Source: a bacterium (GTDB lineage: Bacteria; Vulcanimicrobiota; Vulcanimicrobiia; Vulcanimicrobiales; Vulcanimicrobiaceae). From it: a stretch of 42,908 bases of DNA. Position numbers and translations under genes: made by a program. This document shows, one piece after another, positions 1 to 9,102 of the stretch (the first letter of the stretch is position 1; each line of letters opens with the position of its first letter). Under the pieces are notes generated by a model. It was not told the DNA's origin, did no database searches, and saw only the letters and a list, made by a program, of their open reading frames with translations. Location of the stretch: contig JAJZVP010000004.1 in assembly GCA_021845615.1 (NCBI GenBank), positions 1-42,908 of the forward strand. The letters run 5' to 3'.

Positions 1-59
1 TGCTCGAAAGCCTGGGAGGTGAGGGTTTTGGGCGCCCGCTGAGAAACCTAGTCGCCCCT

Positions 60-1409
60 ATGGGTAGCAACGATGTCCGCGTAACGATGGACGAAATTAC
101 CGCGCTTGCCAAGCGGCGCGGGTTCATCTTTCAAAGTAGCGAGATTTACGGCGGCATCAACGGCTTTTGGGATTACGGCCCGCTGGGCTCGGTGCTCAAA
201 CGGAACGTGAAGAACGCCTGGTGGCGCGACACGGTTGAATTGCGCGACGATGTCGTCGGCTTCGATTCGTCGATCGTCATGCACCCGCTCACCTGGAAAG
301 CCTCCGGGCACGTCGACGCGTTCCACGATAAGCTCGTCGATTGCAAAGTCTGCAAACATCGCTTTCGGTTCGACCACTTGAAAGATCCGAACCAGTGCCC
401 GGATTGCGGAAGTAAGGCGAGCTTCACCGAGCCGAGAAATTTCAATTTGATGATGCGCACGCAGATCGGCCCGATGGAAGACAGCGCATCGAGCGCGTAC
501 CTGCGCCCGGAGACCGCGCAGGGCATCTTCGTGAATTTCAAAAACGTATTTCAGAGCGCGCGGAAAAGGCCGCCGTTCGGTATCGCTCAGATCGGAAAAT
601 CCTTCCGTAACGAAATCACTCCCGGAAACTTCACCTTCCGTGTTCGCGAGTTCGAACAGGCCGAGCTGGAGTATTTCGTCCCCGACGACGGCCGCGATAT
701 GGAGATCTTTCAAGAGTGGGTCGCGCGGCGAAAGGCGTGGTACGCCAGCTACGGCATCGCCGAGGATCGGCTGCGCTTCTACGAGCTGACGCCGCAGGAG
801 CGGCCGCATTACGCGAAGGCCGGCGTCGACGTCGAGTATCTTTTTCCGTGGGGCTGGGGCGAGCTCGAATCGATCGCGCATCGCGGCACCTACGATCTCG
901 ACGCGCATATGGCGCTCTCCGGGAAAGATTTGCGTTTCTTCGATGAAGCCTCGAAGCAGCATTACACGCCATTGCTGATCGAAAGCTCGGCGGGAATGGA
1001 CCGCACGACGTTGACGTTCTTGGTCGATGCCTACGAAAAGCAAATCGTCGCTGGAGCCGATGGGAAGAGCGGCGAGCGCGTCGTACTCCACTTCCATCCG
1101 CAGATCGCTCCCGTTCAGGTCGCAGTCTTCGCGCTCGCGCGCAACAAGCCCGAACTCGTCGAAGCCGCGAAGCGCATCGAGGCCTCACTGCGCCCGCTCT
1201 TTCGCACGCAGTACGACGAGGGGAATATCGGTCAGCTCTATCGTCGGCAGGACGAGATCGGTACGCCGTACTGCCTCGTCTTCGACTACGACTCGCTCGA
1301 GGACGGAAAAGTCACCGTTCGCGACCGCGATGCCATGACGCAAGAACGCGTCGCGATCGACGCCTTGGTCGGCTACCTGCATGGAGCAACGACCGGAGCC
1401 GCTCGTTAG
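60..1409 (+). CDS. glyS: Glycyl-tRNA synthetase, homodimeric type
   Basis: Charges tRNA-Gly with glycine in the cytoplasm. The 449-residue protein has class II synthetase signatures: an N-terminal GFWDYGPLG segment, motif 2 around KSFRNEITP, and motif 3 in SAGMDRTTLTFL. Four cysteines (C95, C98, C113, C116) form a likely zinc knuckle. Length fits the single-chain alpha2 enzyme and not the alpha2beta2 type. The C-terminal 120 residues are the anticodon-binding domain. I use the ATG at 60; a second in-frame ATG at 87 (MDEITAL) is possible. Neither has a good ribosome-binding site, and the frame is open to the left edge, so the start is uncertain. The gene ends one base before the likely start of ppdK. 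Confidence 0.95.
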   Translation: MGSNDVRVTMDEITALAKRRGFIFQSSEIYGGINGFWDYGPLGSVLKRNVKNAWWRDTVELRDDVVGFDSSIVMHPLTWKASGHVDAFHDKLVDCKVCKHRFRFDHLKDPNQCPDCGSKASFTEPRNFNLMMRTQIGPMEDSASSAYLRPETAQGIFVNFKNVFQSARKRPPFGIAQIGKSFRNEITPGNFTFRVREFEQAELEYFVPDDGRDMEIFQEWVARRKAWYASYGIAEDRLRFYELTPQERPHYAKAGVDVEYLFPWGWGELESIAHRGTYDLDAHMALSGKDLRFFDEASKQHYTPLLIESSAGMDRTTLTFLVDAYEKQIVAGADGKSGERVVLHFHPQIAPVQVAVFALARNKPELVEAAKRIEASLRPLFRTQYDEGNIGQLYRRQDEIGTPYCLVFDYDSLEDGKVTVRDRDAMTQERVAIDALVGYLHGATTGAAR

Positions 1410-1410
1410 C

Positions 1411-4059
1411 ATGGGGTACGTCTATACTTTCGAACAAGGCGACGCATCGATGCGCGATCTCCTCGGTGGGAAGGGCGCGGGCCTCGCCGAGATGACGCGT
1501 GCCGGGCTCCCCGTGCCGCCGGGATTTACGATCGCGACGAGCGCTTGCGTCGAATATTTCGCCGCCGGAAACCGCTTCCCCGACGGGCTCGATGCCGAGA
1601 TCGAAACGGCGATGGAGGCGTTGCAGCAGCGCATCGGCAAGCGCTTTGGCGACGCTCACGATCCCCTCTTGGTCTCGGTGCGCTCCGGCGCGCGCGCATC
1701 GATGCCCGGCATGATGGACACGATCCTGAATCTCGGCCTCAACGACGAGACCGTCCTCGGCCTTGCAGCGCGGACCGCGAACGAGCGTTTTGCCTGGGAT
1801 GCCTATCGCCGTTTCATCGCGATGTTCTCCGGCGTCGTCCTCGATATCGAAAAGCATCATTTTGAAGAAGCGATCGACCGCGCAAAGCTGGCCCGCGGTC
1901 TCAAAACCGATCCGCAGCTCGACGCCGATGCCTGGCGCGAACTCGTCACCGAGTTCAAAGCGATCGTGCAACGCGAAGCGGGACGTGCGTTCCCTCAGGA
2001 TGTGAGCGAGCAGTTGCGCCTTGCGATCGCCGCGGTGTTCGCCTCGTGGAACTCGCGCCGCGCGATCGATTATCGTCGCTACAATCGGATTCCCGACGAT
2101 TGGGGAACCGCGGTCAACGTTATGGCGATGGTCTTCGGCAACATGGGCGACGATTCGGGCACGGGCGTTGCCTTTACCCGCGATCCGAACACCGGCGAGA
2201 ACGTGCTCTTCGGCGAGTACCTCCGGAACGCGCAGGGCGAGGATGTCGTCGCCGGGATTCGCACTCCCGAACGCATCACCGATCTCAAAGAGCGACAACC
2301 GAAGGTGTACGATCAGTTCGTCGAGATCGCGCGGCGGCTCGAACGGCATTACAAAGACGTGCAGGATCTCGAGTTTACGGTCGAGCGCGGGAATCTCTAC
2401 ATGCTGCAAACGCGCAACGCGAAACGCAGCGCCGAGGCCGCGGTGAAAATCGCCCTCGCGCTCGTGGAAGAGGGATTGATCGACGAAGAGACCGCCGTCG
2501 GCCGGGTCGACGCGCGCTCGCTCGACGCGCTCTTTCACGCGCGCATCGATCCCGGCGCGGCGATCGCGCCGACCGCGCACGGCCTCAATGCGTCGCCCGG
2601 CGCGGCGAGCGGCCAAGTCGTCTTCGATGCCGACGAAGCCGTGGCGTGGCGGGAACGCGGAAAGCGCACGATTCTCGTGCGCGTAGAGACGACGCCCGAC
2701 GACATGCACGGCATCATCGCTGCCGAAGGGATCCTGACGGCAAAAGGCGGCGCGACCTCCCATGCCGCCGTCGTCGCGCGCGGTATGGGAAAGCCGTGCG
2801 TCGCCGGTTGCGAAGCGTTGCAGATCGATCGTCGTGCCGGGAGCGCGCTCCTCGCCGGCACCGCCCTACACCAAGGTGACTGGCTGACGATCGATGGGAG
2901 TACCGGCGCGGTGATTCTCGGGGAGGCGCCGTTACTCGCGCCGCCGAGCACGCTGCCGCAGTGGCTCGCGACCTTTCTTTCGTGGGCGGACCGCGCGCGG
3001 ACCATGCAGGTGTGGGCGAATGCCGATACACCCGAAGACGCGCGGAAGGCACGCGAACTCGGCGCGCAGGGGATCGGGCTCTGCCGCACCGAGCACATGT
3101 TTATGGCGCGCGAACGCCTCCCCGTCGTGCAAGAGATGATTCTCGCGGCCGATGCGAAGGCGCGTGCGAGCGCGCTCGAGCGTCTCTTGCCGTTTCAACG
3201 CGACGATTTTATCGGAATTCTCGAAGCGATGGCCGGACTTCCGGTAACGATTCGGTTGCTCGATCCTCCACTACACGAATTTCTGCCCTCGCTCGAATCG
3301 CTGCTCGTCGAAACGACCGAACTGCGCCTTCGCGAAGGCACGGAATCGGCTCGCTATAAAGAGCGCGAAGCGCTTTTGCGCCGCGTCGAACAGTTGCACG
3401 AACAGAATCCCATGCTGGGGCTGCGCGTCTGTCGGCTCGGCATCCTCTACCCCGAGATCTACGCCATGCAGGTGCGGGCGATCTTCGAAGCGGCGTGCGC
3501 GCTCAAGGCGCGCGGTATCGACGCGCGTCCCGAGGTGATGATTCCCGGCGTCGGAACGCCCGAAGAGATGCGCTTTACCTACGATGCCGCCAAGGCGGTC
3601 GCCGACGCGGTGCTCGCCGAACGCGGGATCGATCTGGAGTACCACATCGGAACGATGATCGAATTGCCGCGCGCGTGCGTCGTCGCCGACGAAATTGCGG
3701 AACGGGCGGAGTTCTTTTCTTTCGGCACCAACGACCTGACGCAGACGACCTACGGCTACAGTCGCGACGATGCCGAGGCGTCGTTCATCCCGCACTATCT
3801 CGAAAAGCGAATCCTCAAAGACGATCCGTTCCAGGTGCTCGACCAGCGTGGCGTTGGCGCGCTCATGCGCCAAGCGGTCGCACTTGGCCGCTCCGCTCGC
3901 CCGGGGCTGAAGATCGGTATCTGCGGAGAGCACGGCGGGGAGCCGAGCAGCGTGGCGTTCTGCCACACGCTCGGGCTCGATTACGTCTCCTGCTCGCCCT
4001 ATCGCGTGCCGATCGCCCGTCTCGCGGCGGCTCAGGCGGCGTTGGCTTCGCGGCCATAA
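1411..4059 (+). CDS. ppdK: Pyruvate, phosphate dikinase
   Basis: Interconverts pyruvate + ATP + Pi and PEP + AMP + PPi. The 882-residue product has the three-domain PPDK layout: an N-terminal ATP-grasp domain starting GGKGAGLAEM, a swivelling phosphohistidine domain with TSHAAVVARG (His451 as phosphocarrier, Thr449 at the position regulated in plant and some bacterial enzymes), and a C-terminal TIM barrel with NDLTQTTYG and GICGEHGGEP (catalytic Cys838). An ATG at 1381 is in frame but would overlap glyS by 29 nt; ATG 1411 gives the usual N-terminus (MGYVYTF) and follows the glyS stop directly, so I chose it. No PPDK regulatory kinase/phosphatase gene is present in the window. Co-transcription with glyS is likely. 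Confidence 0.95.
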   Translation: MGYVYTFEQGDASMRDLLGGKGAGLAEMTRAGLPVPPGFTIATSACVEYFAAGNRFPDGLDAEIETAMEALQQRIGKRFGDAHDPLLVSVRSGARASMPGMMDTILNLGLNDETVLGLAARTANERFAWDAYRRFIAMFSGVVLDIEKHHFEEAIDRAKLARGLKTDPQLDADAWRELVTEFKAIVQREAGRAFPQDVSEQLRLAIAAVFASWNSRRAIDYRRYNRIPDDWGTAVNVMAMVFGNMGDDSGTGVAFTRDPNTGENVLFGEYLRNAQGEDVVAGIRTPERITDLKERQPKVYDQFVEIARRLERHYKDVQDLEFTVERGNLYMLQTRNAKRSAEAAVKIALALVEEGLIDEETAVGRVDARSLDALFHARIDPGAAIAPTAHGLNASPGAASGQVVFDADEAVAWRERGKRTILVRVETTPDDMHGIIAAEGILTAKGGATSHAAVVARGMGKPCVAGCEALQIDRRAGSALLAGTALHQGDWLTIDGSTGAVILGEAPLLAPPSTLPQWLATFLSWADRARTMQVWANADTPEDARKARELGAQGIGLCRTEHMFMARERLPVVQEMILAADAKARASALERLLPFQRDDFIGILEAMAGLPVTIRLLDPPLHEFLPSLESLLVETTELRLREGTESARYKEREALLRRVEQLHEQNPMLGLRVCRLGILYPEIYAMQVRAIFEAACALKARGIDARPEVMIPGVGTPEEMRFTYDAAKAVADAVLAERGIDLEYHIGTMIELPRACVVADEIAERAEFFSFGTNDLTQTTYGYSRDDAEASFIPHYLEKRILKDDPFQVLDQRGVGALMRQAVALGRSARPGLKIGICGEHGGEPSSVAFCHTLGLDYVSCSPYRVPIARLAAAQAALASRP

Positions 4060-4131
4060 CGCGGCGACCCCCGGGTCATATCGGTGCGGTACGCTCGCCT
4101 TCTGAACTTTCGTCAGGAGAGTACCGATACC

Positions 4132-4794
4132 ATGAGTAGCATGTTGGACACGCTCGCGATATCCAAACGCCTCCAAAAAGCCGGCGATACGCCCGAACAC
4201 GCCGAGGCCGTCGCCGAGGTTTTCGGCATGGTGTTTCAGGAGAACGTCGTTACGAAAGCCGACCTTCGCGAAGCGTGCGATAAACTTGACAAGAAGATCG
4301 ATGCGGTTGCATCGACGCTCGATAAAAGGATCGATGTGGTTGCATCGACGCTCGATAAAAAGATCGATGTGGTTGCATCGACGCTCGATAAAAAGATCGA
4401 TGCGGTTGCATCGACGCTCGACGGGAAGATCGTGGCCCTCGACGGGAAGATCGATGCACTCGGAGCGAGGCTTGACGGGAAGATGGATGCGCTCGGAGCG
4501 AGGCTTGATGGGAAGATGGATGCGCTCGGAGCGAGGCTTGACGGGAAGATCATCGGGCTTGACGGGAAGATCATCGGGCTTGACGGGAAGGTCATCGGGC
4601 TTGACGGGAAGATCATCGGGCTTGACGGCAAAATCCAAGGCCTCGACGGTCGAATCCTCGGCCTCGAGCAGCGGGGCGAGGCGCTGGCGGCGCGCTACGA
4701 GAGCCGGCTCTCACGAGCGATGCTTACCCTGTTCGTTGGCCTTACCGGGGTCATTTCGCTTGCGACCTCGCTGTTGATGACCCACATGAAATAA
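4132..4794 (+). CDS. Membrane-anchored repeat coiled-coil protein, CCDC90/DUF1640-like
   Basis: A 220-residue protein with a small helical head (residues 5-45, including DTPEHAEAVAEVF and VVTKADL, typical of the bacterial CCDC90/DUF1640 family), a long repetitive coiled-coil stalk (52-177) and a C-terminal membrane anchor (about 195-215, LTLFVGLTGVISLATSLL). The stalk has four 11-residue units (LDKKIDAVAST type), one 7-residue unit, three more 11-residue units (LDGKMDALGAR type) and six 7-residue units (LDGKIIG type). I chose the ATG at 4132, preceded by AGGAGA at 4115-4120; an upstream in-frame start at 4084 lacks support. It stands alone between ppdK and a convergent HD gene whose stop lies two bases away. 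Known relatives form trimeric head-neck-stalk-anchor structures; the function here is unknown. Confidence 0.8.
   Translation: MSSMLDTLAISKRLQKAGDTPEHAEAVAEVFGMVFQENVVTKADLREACDKLDKKIDAVASTLDKRIDVVASTLDKKIDVVASTLDKKIDAVASTLDGKIVALDGKIDALGARLDGKMDALGARLDGKMDALGARLDGKIIGLDGKIIGLDGKVIGLDGKIIGLDGKIQGLDGRILGLEQRGEALAARYESRLSRAMLTLFVGLTGVISLATSLLMTHMK
4285..4662 (+). repeat. Intragenic tandem repeats, 33-bp and 21-bp periods
   Basis: Three arrays within one reading frame: four 33-bp units (4285-4416), three 33-bp units of different sequence (4438-4536) and six 21-bp units (4537-4662). Units within an array are nearly identical at DNA level, including wobble positions, which points to recent duplication or slippage and not only protein-level selection. 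Both periods are multiples of three, so changes in copy number keep the frame. Confidence 0.92.
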
Positions 4795-4796
4795 GG

Positions 4797-6008
4797 CTAG
4801 AGCCGCGCGAGCCTCTCGGCACAGATCGCGCGGGCTTCGGCGATGCTCCCGGCCGAACGAGCGACGAAAAGCTTGCGCCAATAGACGCGCCCTGAGAGCT
4901 TGGCGATTAAATCGGATGCCTCTCTTGCGTCGACGATCCCCGCCGGGCCGGTCACCCAAACGGTTCGCGAATCGGGCTCGTCGAGGACGAGTGGGAGGCG
5001 ATGAAGGAGTTGCGACTGCGAATCCGCCCAGAGGCCGGCATCGCCGAATCGTTCGCGGAGCGCGCTTTCGCAGGCTTCGAACGCGCGAAGATCGTGCTCG
5101 GCGTTGAATTCGGCAGCCAACCCGTAGAGCCGCGTCCGTTCGCGCAACGCCGTGGCGGCGACGCTCTGCCGGTCGTTGAGTTCATTCAAAACGCGAAAAT
5201 CGTCCCAGCGCAAAAATTCTTCGATCGGGTCGAGTGCGTGTGGATCGGGCCAGAGTTCGTGTAACACGTCTTGAAGAATGCGTTCGAACAGCCGCGTCGT
5301 GTGGTGAAAATAGACCGACGCGAACATCATGTATCGTGCGAGCACGAAGGACTCCAATGCGACGACACCGCGCCCGTCGATGCCGAGCAAGAGCTCTCCC
5401 GAGCGCTCGATCAGCCGGAGCGACGCCAGCAATTGCTCCGCGTCGTAGCGGCCGTTCACCACGCCGGTAAAATAAGAGTCGCGCTGCAGATAATCCATGC
5501 GGTCCGCATCGAGGTTCGGGCCGCTCACGAGCTCGCGCAGAGCCGGGTAGCGGGACGGTGACGAGCCGACGATCAGCGCGAGGACGTCGTCGGGATCGAG
5601 ATCGAGCCCCTCGATCCGCGAGCGCATCGACGGCTGCGCGAGGAGCGCCTCCGTGCGCTCTTCGTGACGCTTCCCGAGCACCGATTCGCAAGCGTGGCTA
5701 AATGGGCCGTGCCCGATATCGTGGAGCAACAACGATACCCGCAGCAGGCGCCGTTGTGCGGCAATTTCTCGGTCGCTGGAGAAGAGCGCTCGATCGTGCT
5801 CGACGATTGCGTCGAACGCGCGCGTCCCGATCGCCATCGCCCCGAGAGCGTGGGTAAAGCGCGAATGTTCTGCCGACGGGAAGGCGAGGTAGGCGAGCCC
5901 GAGCTGGCGCAAGCGACGCATGCGTTGCATGACGGGGAGATCGAGCAGTGCCGCCTCGCCGGGGGCAAGCTCGATGAAGCGGTGGATCGGATCGAAAATG
6001 CGCTTCAC
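4797..6008 (-). CDS. HD-domain phosphohydrolase (dGTPase-like/YdhJ family)
   Basis: A 403-residue cytoplasmic HD-superfamily protein. It begins KRIFDPIHRFIEL, a hallmark of this family, and has the metal-binding residues His53 (SRFTHALG) and His96-Asp97 (LLLHDIGHGPFSH), with a further acidic segment NLDADRMDYLQRD around 190. Family members hydrolyse phosphate esters, often (d)NTPs; the substrate cannot be told from sequence. It starts with GTG, is transcribed divergently from dnaG with 45 bases between them, and converges on the coiled-coil gene with a two-base gap, so the two messages probably overlap at their 3' ends. Confidence 0.85.
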   Translation of the reverse strand: MKRIFDPIHRFIELAPGEAALLDLPVMQRMRRLRQLGLAYLAFPSAEHSRFTHALGAMAIGTRAFDAIVEHDRALFSSDREIAAQRRLLRVSLLLHDIGHGPFSHACESVLGKRHEERTEALLAQPSMRSRIEGLDLDPDDVLALIVGSSPSRYPALRELVSGPNLDADRMDYLQRDSYFTGVVNGRYDAEQLLASLRLIERSGELLLGIDGRGVVALESFVLARYMMFASVYFHHTTRLFERILQDVLHELWPDPHALDPIEEFLRWDDFRVLNELNDRQSVAATALRERTRLYGLAAEFNAEHDLRAFEACESALRERFGDAGLWADSQSQLLHRLPLVLDEPDSRTVWVTGPAGIVDAREASDLIAKLSGRVYWRKLFVARSAGSIAEARAICAERLARL

Positions 6009-6053
6009 CGGGCGTAGGCTTCGCTCCCGCGCAAACGGAAACCCCGTAGGGCA

Positions 6054-7844
6054 GTGGCTTTCGACCGATCCTCATTGCGCGAAGTGCTCGCGCGCACCGA
6101 CCTCGTCGCCTTTATCGGCCAGTACGTACCGCTCAAAAAGCGCGGAAACGACTTCGTCGGGCTCTGTCCGTTCCACGGCGAAAAGACGCCGTCTTTTCAC
6201 GTTCACCCCGACCGTGGATTCTATAAATGTTTTGGCTGCGGGAAGGGCGGCGACGCGATTTCGTTTCTCATGGAGCGCGAAAATCTTCCGTTTCCCGAAG
6301 CGGCGCGCATGTTGGCGGTTCGAGCCGGCGTGGAACTCGAACCCGAACGCCCCGAGCAGGCACGCGCGCGCAGCGAAAAGGAGCGCATGTACGAAATCAA
6401 CGGCGTCGCCGCAGCGTACTTTGCGCGGATCCTCAAGGCGCCCGAAGGCGAGCGCGGGCTTGCGTACGCGCGCGGTCGCGGGCTCGACGATGCGACGATC
6501 GAACGTTTTAGCATCGGTTATGCCCCCGATCGATGGGATGGGCTCGTTACGGAGTTGACGTCCCGCTCGCTCGATCTCGCGCTCGCCGAGCGCGCCGGGC
6601 TCGTGCGGCCCGGTCAGCGGGGGTATTACGATTTCTATCGCGATCGCATTATGGTGCCGACGCGGAACACGACCGGCGAAATCGTCGCATTCGGCGGGCG
6701 GAGTGTCGGCGACGGGGAACCGAAGTATCTCAATACGAGCACGACCCCGGTCTATACGAAGGGTCAGGTGCTCTTTGCATTAGAGATCGCGCGCCGAGCG
6801 GCAAAAGAGAGCGGCACGCTCGTCGTCGTCGAGGGATATCTCGATTGCATCGCGCTGCACCAAGCCGGAATAACCAATGCGGTAGCTTCGTTGGGAACGG
6901 CCTTTACCGCCGAACAGGCCGACGAACTCCGCAAGTATGCCGACCGCATCATTCTCTGCTACGACGGCGATGCGGCCGGCAACGCCGCCGCACTCCGCGC
7001 GATCGATATCGCCGCTACGAAGATCGAACGGGCGGGTGCGAGCTTGCGTATCTGCGTTCTTCCCGCGGGCGAGGATCCCGATAGTTTCGTGCGCGCGCAC
7101 GGGCGCGCCGCGTTCGAGCGACTTCTCGGCGAGGCCGTTCCCGCCGTGCAATTCAAACTCGATCCGCGCATCGCGCGGCTGGCGACCGGCTTCGAAAACC
7201 CTGCGGCGATCGCACGCGAAGCCGAGGAGATCGTGCGTCGGCTCGTGCCCCGCGAGGAATGGGATCGCTGGCGCACCTACGTTGCGATGCGGCTCGGGCT
7301 TGCCGTCGACGATCTGCGGGCGGCGGCGCGCGTCGATGCCGTCGCCGGTTTCGCACGTCCCAGCGATACCGGGATCGTCGGAACCCGGCGCGCCGGCGCG
7401 GCGATCGGCGCGCCCTCGAGCGAACGCGAACTCTTAGCGATTTTTATCGAACGCCCCGAACTGATCGCCTCCTTTGCCGAATCGATCCCCATCGAAGAAT
7501 TTCGAGACGACCGCTATCGGCGTATTCTGCTCGCGCTCCTCGACCGCGGGCGCGACGCGGAGAGCTCGGGAGAGATTTTCTCGCTCTTTATCGAAAATGC
7601 CGAGCTTCTGGAGATCGTCGCCGCGTTAGGACAGGCTGACCGCAGCTCGACGCCGCGCTACCCGGGTATCGAGGAAGCCAAGGCGCACGTGCGGCGGATA
7701 CTCGCGCATTTCGAGCGAGAACGAGAACGACGGCGGCTCGACGAACTCAACCGGGAGGTGGATACCCTCTTGGAGGCGGGGGCTCCGATACCCGATGCGC
7801 TCCGACAAGAGTTGGCGGCGCTCACAAAACGCTTGCAAGCGTAA
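6054..7844 (+). CDS. dnaG: DNA primase
   Basis: Makes RNA primers at the replication fork. The 596-residue protein has the CHC2 zinc finger (C38, H41, C59, C62 in CPFHGEKTPS and YKCFGCGKGGD), the RNA polymerase/TOPRIM core with catalytic Glu260 in VVVEGYLD and the metal-binding pair Asp304/Asp306 in CYDGDAAGN, and a C-terminal helicase-binding region from about 460. It starts with GTG at 6054, preceded by a weak TAGGG. It lies 67 bases upstream of rpoD, the classical dnaG-rpoD pairing of the macromolecular synthesis operon; no rpsU is present. Confidence 0.96.
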   Translation: MAFDRSSLREVLARTDLVAFIGQYVPLKKRGNDFVGLCPFHGEKTPSFHVHPDRGFYKCFGCGKGGDAISFLMERENLPFPEAARMLAVRAGVELEPERPEQARARSEKERMYEINGVAAAYFARILKAPEGERGLAYARGRGLDDATIERFSIGYAPDRWDGLVTELTSRSLDLALAERAGLVRPGQRGYYDFYRDRIMVPTRNTTGEIVAFGGRSVGDGEPKYLNTSTTPVYTKGQVLFALEIARRAAKESGTLVVVEGYLDCIALHQAGITNAVASLGTAFTAEQADELRKYADRIILCYDGDAAGNAAALRAIDIAATKIERAGASLRICVLPAGEDPDSFVRAHGRAAFERLLGEAVPAVQFKLDPRIARLATGFENPAAIAREAEEIVRRLVPREEWDRWRTYVAMRLGLAVDDLRAAARVDAVAGFARPSDTGIVGTRRAGAAIGAPSSERELLAIFIERPELIASFAESIPIEEFRDDRYRRILLALLDRGRDAESSGEIFSLFIENAELLEIVAALGQADRSSTPRYPGIEEAKAHVRRILAHFERERERRRLDELNREVDTLLEAGAPIPDALRQELAALTKRLQA

Positions 7845-7876
7845 CCTTTCGGCAACGACAAAGGGTCTTGACAACG

Positions 7877-7901
7877 GTCGGCTCGAATGAACCGAGCCGA
7901 C
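7877..7901 (+). promoter_or_regulatory. Perfect inverted repeat in the rpoD leader
   Basis: GTCGGCTCG and CGAGCCGAC form a perfect 9-bp stem around a 7-base loop, ending 10 bases before the rpoD ATG where a ribosome-binding site would be expected. There is no T-tract after it, so it does not look like an intrinsic terminator. A TTGACA (7868-7873) lies just upstream but has no matching -10 hexamer. It could be a leader hairpin, a processing site or an operator; which one is not visible. Confidence 0.55.
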
Positions 7902-7911
7902 TCACGTATCT

Positions 7912-9096
7912 ATGGCAAAAAAGAAAACAGCAACTGCGACGATGACCGCTCCCGCGCCCGCGCCCTCCGGCGCGTCGGCGCAGCCCGTCATTTCTCTCTC
8001 GGAGATTCGCGAACGGCTCGTCGCCCTCGGCAAGACCCGCGGCTCTCTCACCTACACCGAGATCAACACCGCCGTCGAGGTAATCGAGGACATCACGCCC
8101 GAGGATCTCGAGCAATTACTCGACGATGTGGCCGCCGCCGGCGTCGAAATCGTCGACGAGCAGAAAGAGAGCAAGGCCGATGTTGCCGAGGCGGTCATCG
8201 CCGATACGCTCTCGCTCGACGATCCCGTCCGCATGTATCTCAAGGAGATCGGGCGCGTACCGCTGCTGACGATGGAAGAAGAGCGCTCGCTTGCGATGCG
8301 CATCGAAGCCGGTATTCTCGCCGAAAAAGCGAACGGTCGCGTCCGGCGCACGCTGACTCCCGATGCGACGCTTGCGGAACGCCAGCTGACCGAGGCGAAT
8401 CTTCGGCTCGTCGTCTCGATTGCAAAAAAGTACGTCGGCCGTGGAATGCTCTTTCTCGATCTCATTCAGGAAGGCAACATGGGCCTAATCCGAGCGGTCG
8501 AGAAATTCGATTATCGTAAAGGGTATAAGTTCTCTACCTACGCGACCTGGTGGATTCGCCAAGCGATCACCCGCGCGCTCGCCGATCAGGCGCGAACGAT
8601 TCGCATCCCCGTGCACATGGTCGAAACGATCAATCGCCTCGTCAAAGTATCGCGGCAACTCCTCCAAGTTTTAGGGCGGGAGCCTACCGTCGAGGAGATC
8701 GGGCGCGAGATGGGCTTGAGCGCGGAAAAAGTGCGCGAGGTTATGAAGATCAGCCAGGATCCGATCTCGCTCGAAACCCCAATCGGCGAAGAGGAAGATT
8801 CCCACCTCGGCGACTTTATCGAGGATCAGGAAGCGATCGCGCCGGCCGAAGCGGCCTCGGTGATGCTGCTCAAAGAGAAAATGGCAGACGTTCTCCAGCA
8901 CCTCACCGATCGCGAACGAAAGGTGCTGGTACTGCGCTTCGGGCTCGAAGACGGGCACCAGCGGACGCTTGAAGAGGTCGGCCAGGAGTTCGGCGTTACG
9001 CGCGAGCGCATTCGCCAGATCGAGGCGAAGGCGCTCCGCAAACTCCGCCACCCATCGCGCGGAAAAGTGCTGAAGGATTACTGGCAGGGCGACTAA
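7912..9096 (+). CDS. rpoD: Primary RNA polymerase sigma factor (sigma-70/SigA)
   Basis: Directs core RNA polymerase to housekeeping promoters. The 394-residue protein has a Lys/Ala/Pro-rich lead, region 1.1 (about 28-75), region 1.2 ([11 protein letters not shown]), regions 2.1-2.4 ([54 protein letters not shown]), region 3 ([14 protein letters not shown]) and region 4 ending in the helix-turn-helix [20 protein letters not shown]. The length is that of SigA in Gram-positive-type lineages, without the long non-conserved insert of E. coli RpoD. The start at 7912 gives [10 protein letters not shown]; no Shine-Dalgarno is visible because the site is taken by the inverted repeat at 7877-7901. Confidence 0.96.
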   Translation: MAKKKTATATMTAPAPAPSGASAQPVISLSEIRERLVALGKTRGSLTYTEINTAVEVIEDITPEDLEQLLDDVAAAGVEIVDEQKESKADVAEAVIADTLSLDDPVRMYLKEIGRVPLLTMEEERSLAMRIEAGILAEKANGRVRRTLTPDATLAERQLTEANLRLVVSIAKKYVGRGMLFLDLIQEGNMGLIRAVEKFDYRKGYKFSTYATWWIRQAITRALADQARTIRIPVHMVETINRLVKVSRQLLQVLGREPTVEEIGREMGLSAEKVREVMKISQDPISLETPIGEEEDSHLGDFIEDQEAIAPAEAASVMLLKEKMADVLQHLTDRERKVLVLRFGLEDGHQRTLEEVGQEFGVTRERIRQIEAKALRKLRHPSRGKVLKDYWQGD

Positions 9097-9102
9097 GCCC
9101 CG

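Noticed and set aside
4066-4077. GACCC-CC-GGGTC after ppdK as a terminator.
   Set aside because: The two-base loop is too short to fold and there is no T-tract.
3271-4638. A 455-codon open frame on the minus strand with repeats of the type VKPDDLP.
   Set aside because: It is the complement of the coiled-coil repeats and the end of ppdK, both clearly coding on the plus strand. The repeats have no independent meaning.
4285-4662. Regular repeats considered as a CRISPR array.
   Set aside because: The repeats are directly adjacent without spacers and are in one reading frame; no cas genes are present.
7868-7896. TTGACA upstream of rpoD as a promoter.
   Set aside because: No -10-like hexamer at 16-18 bases; the space is occupied by the GC-rich inverted repeat.
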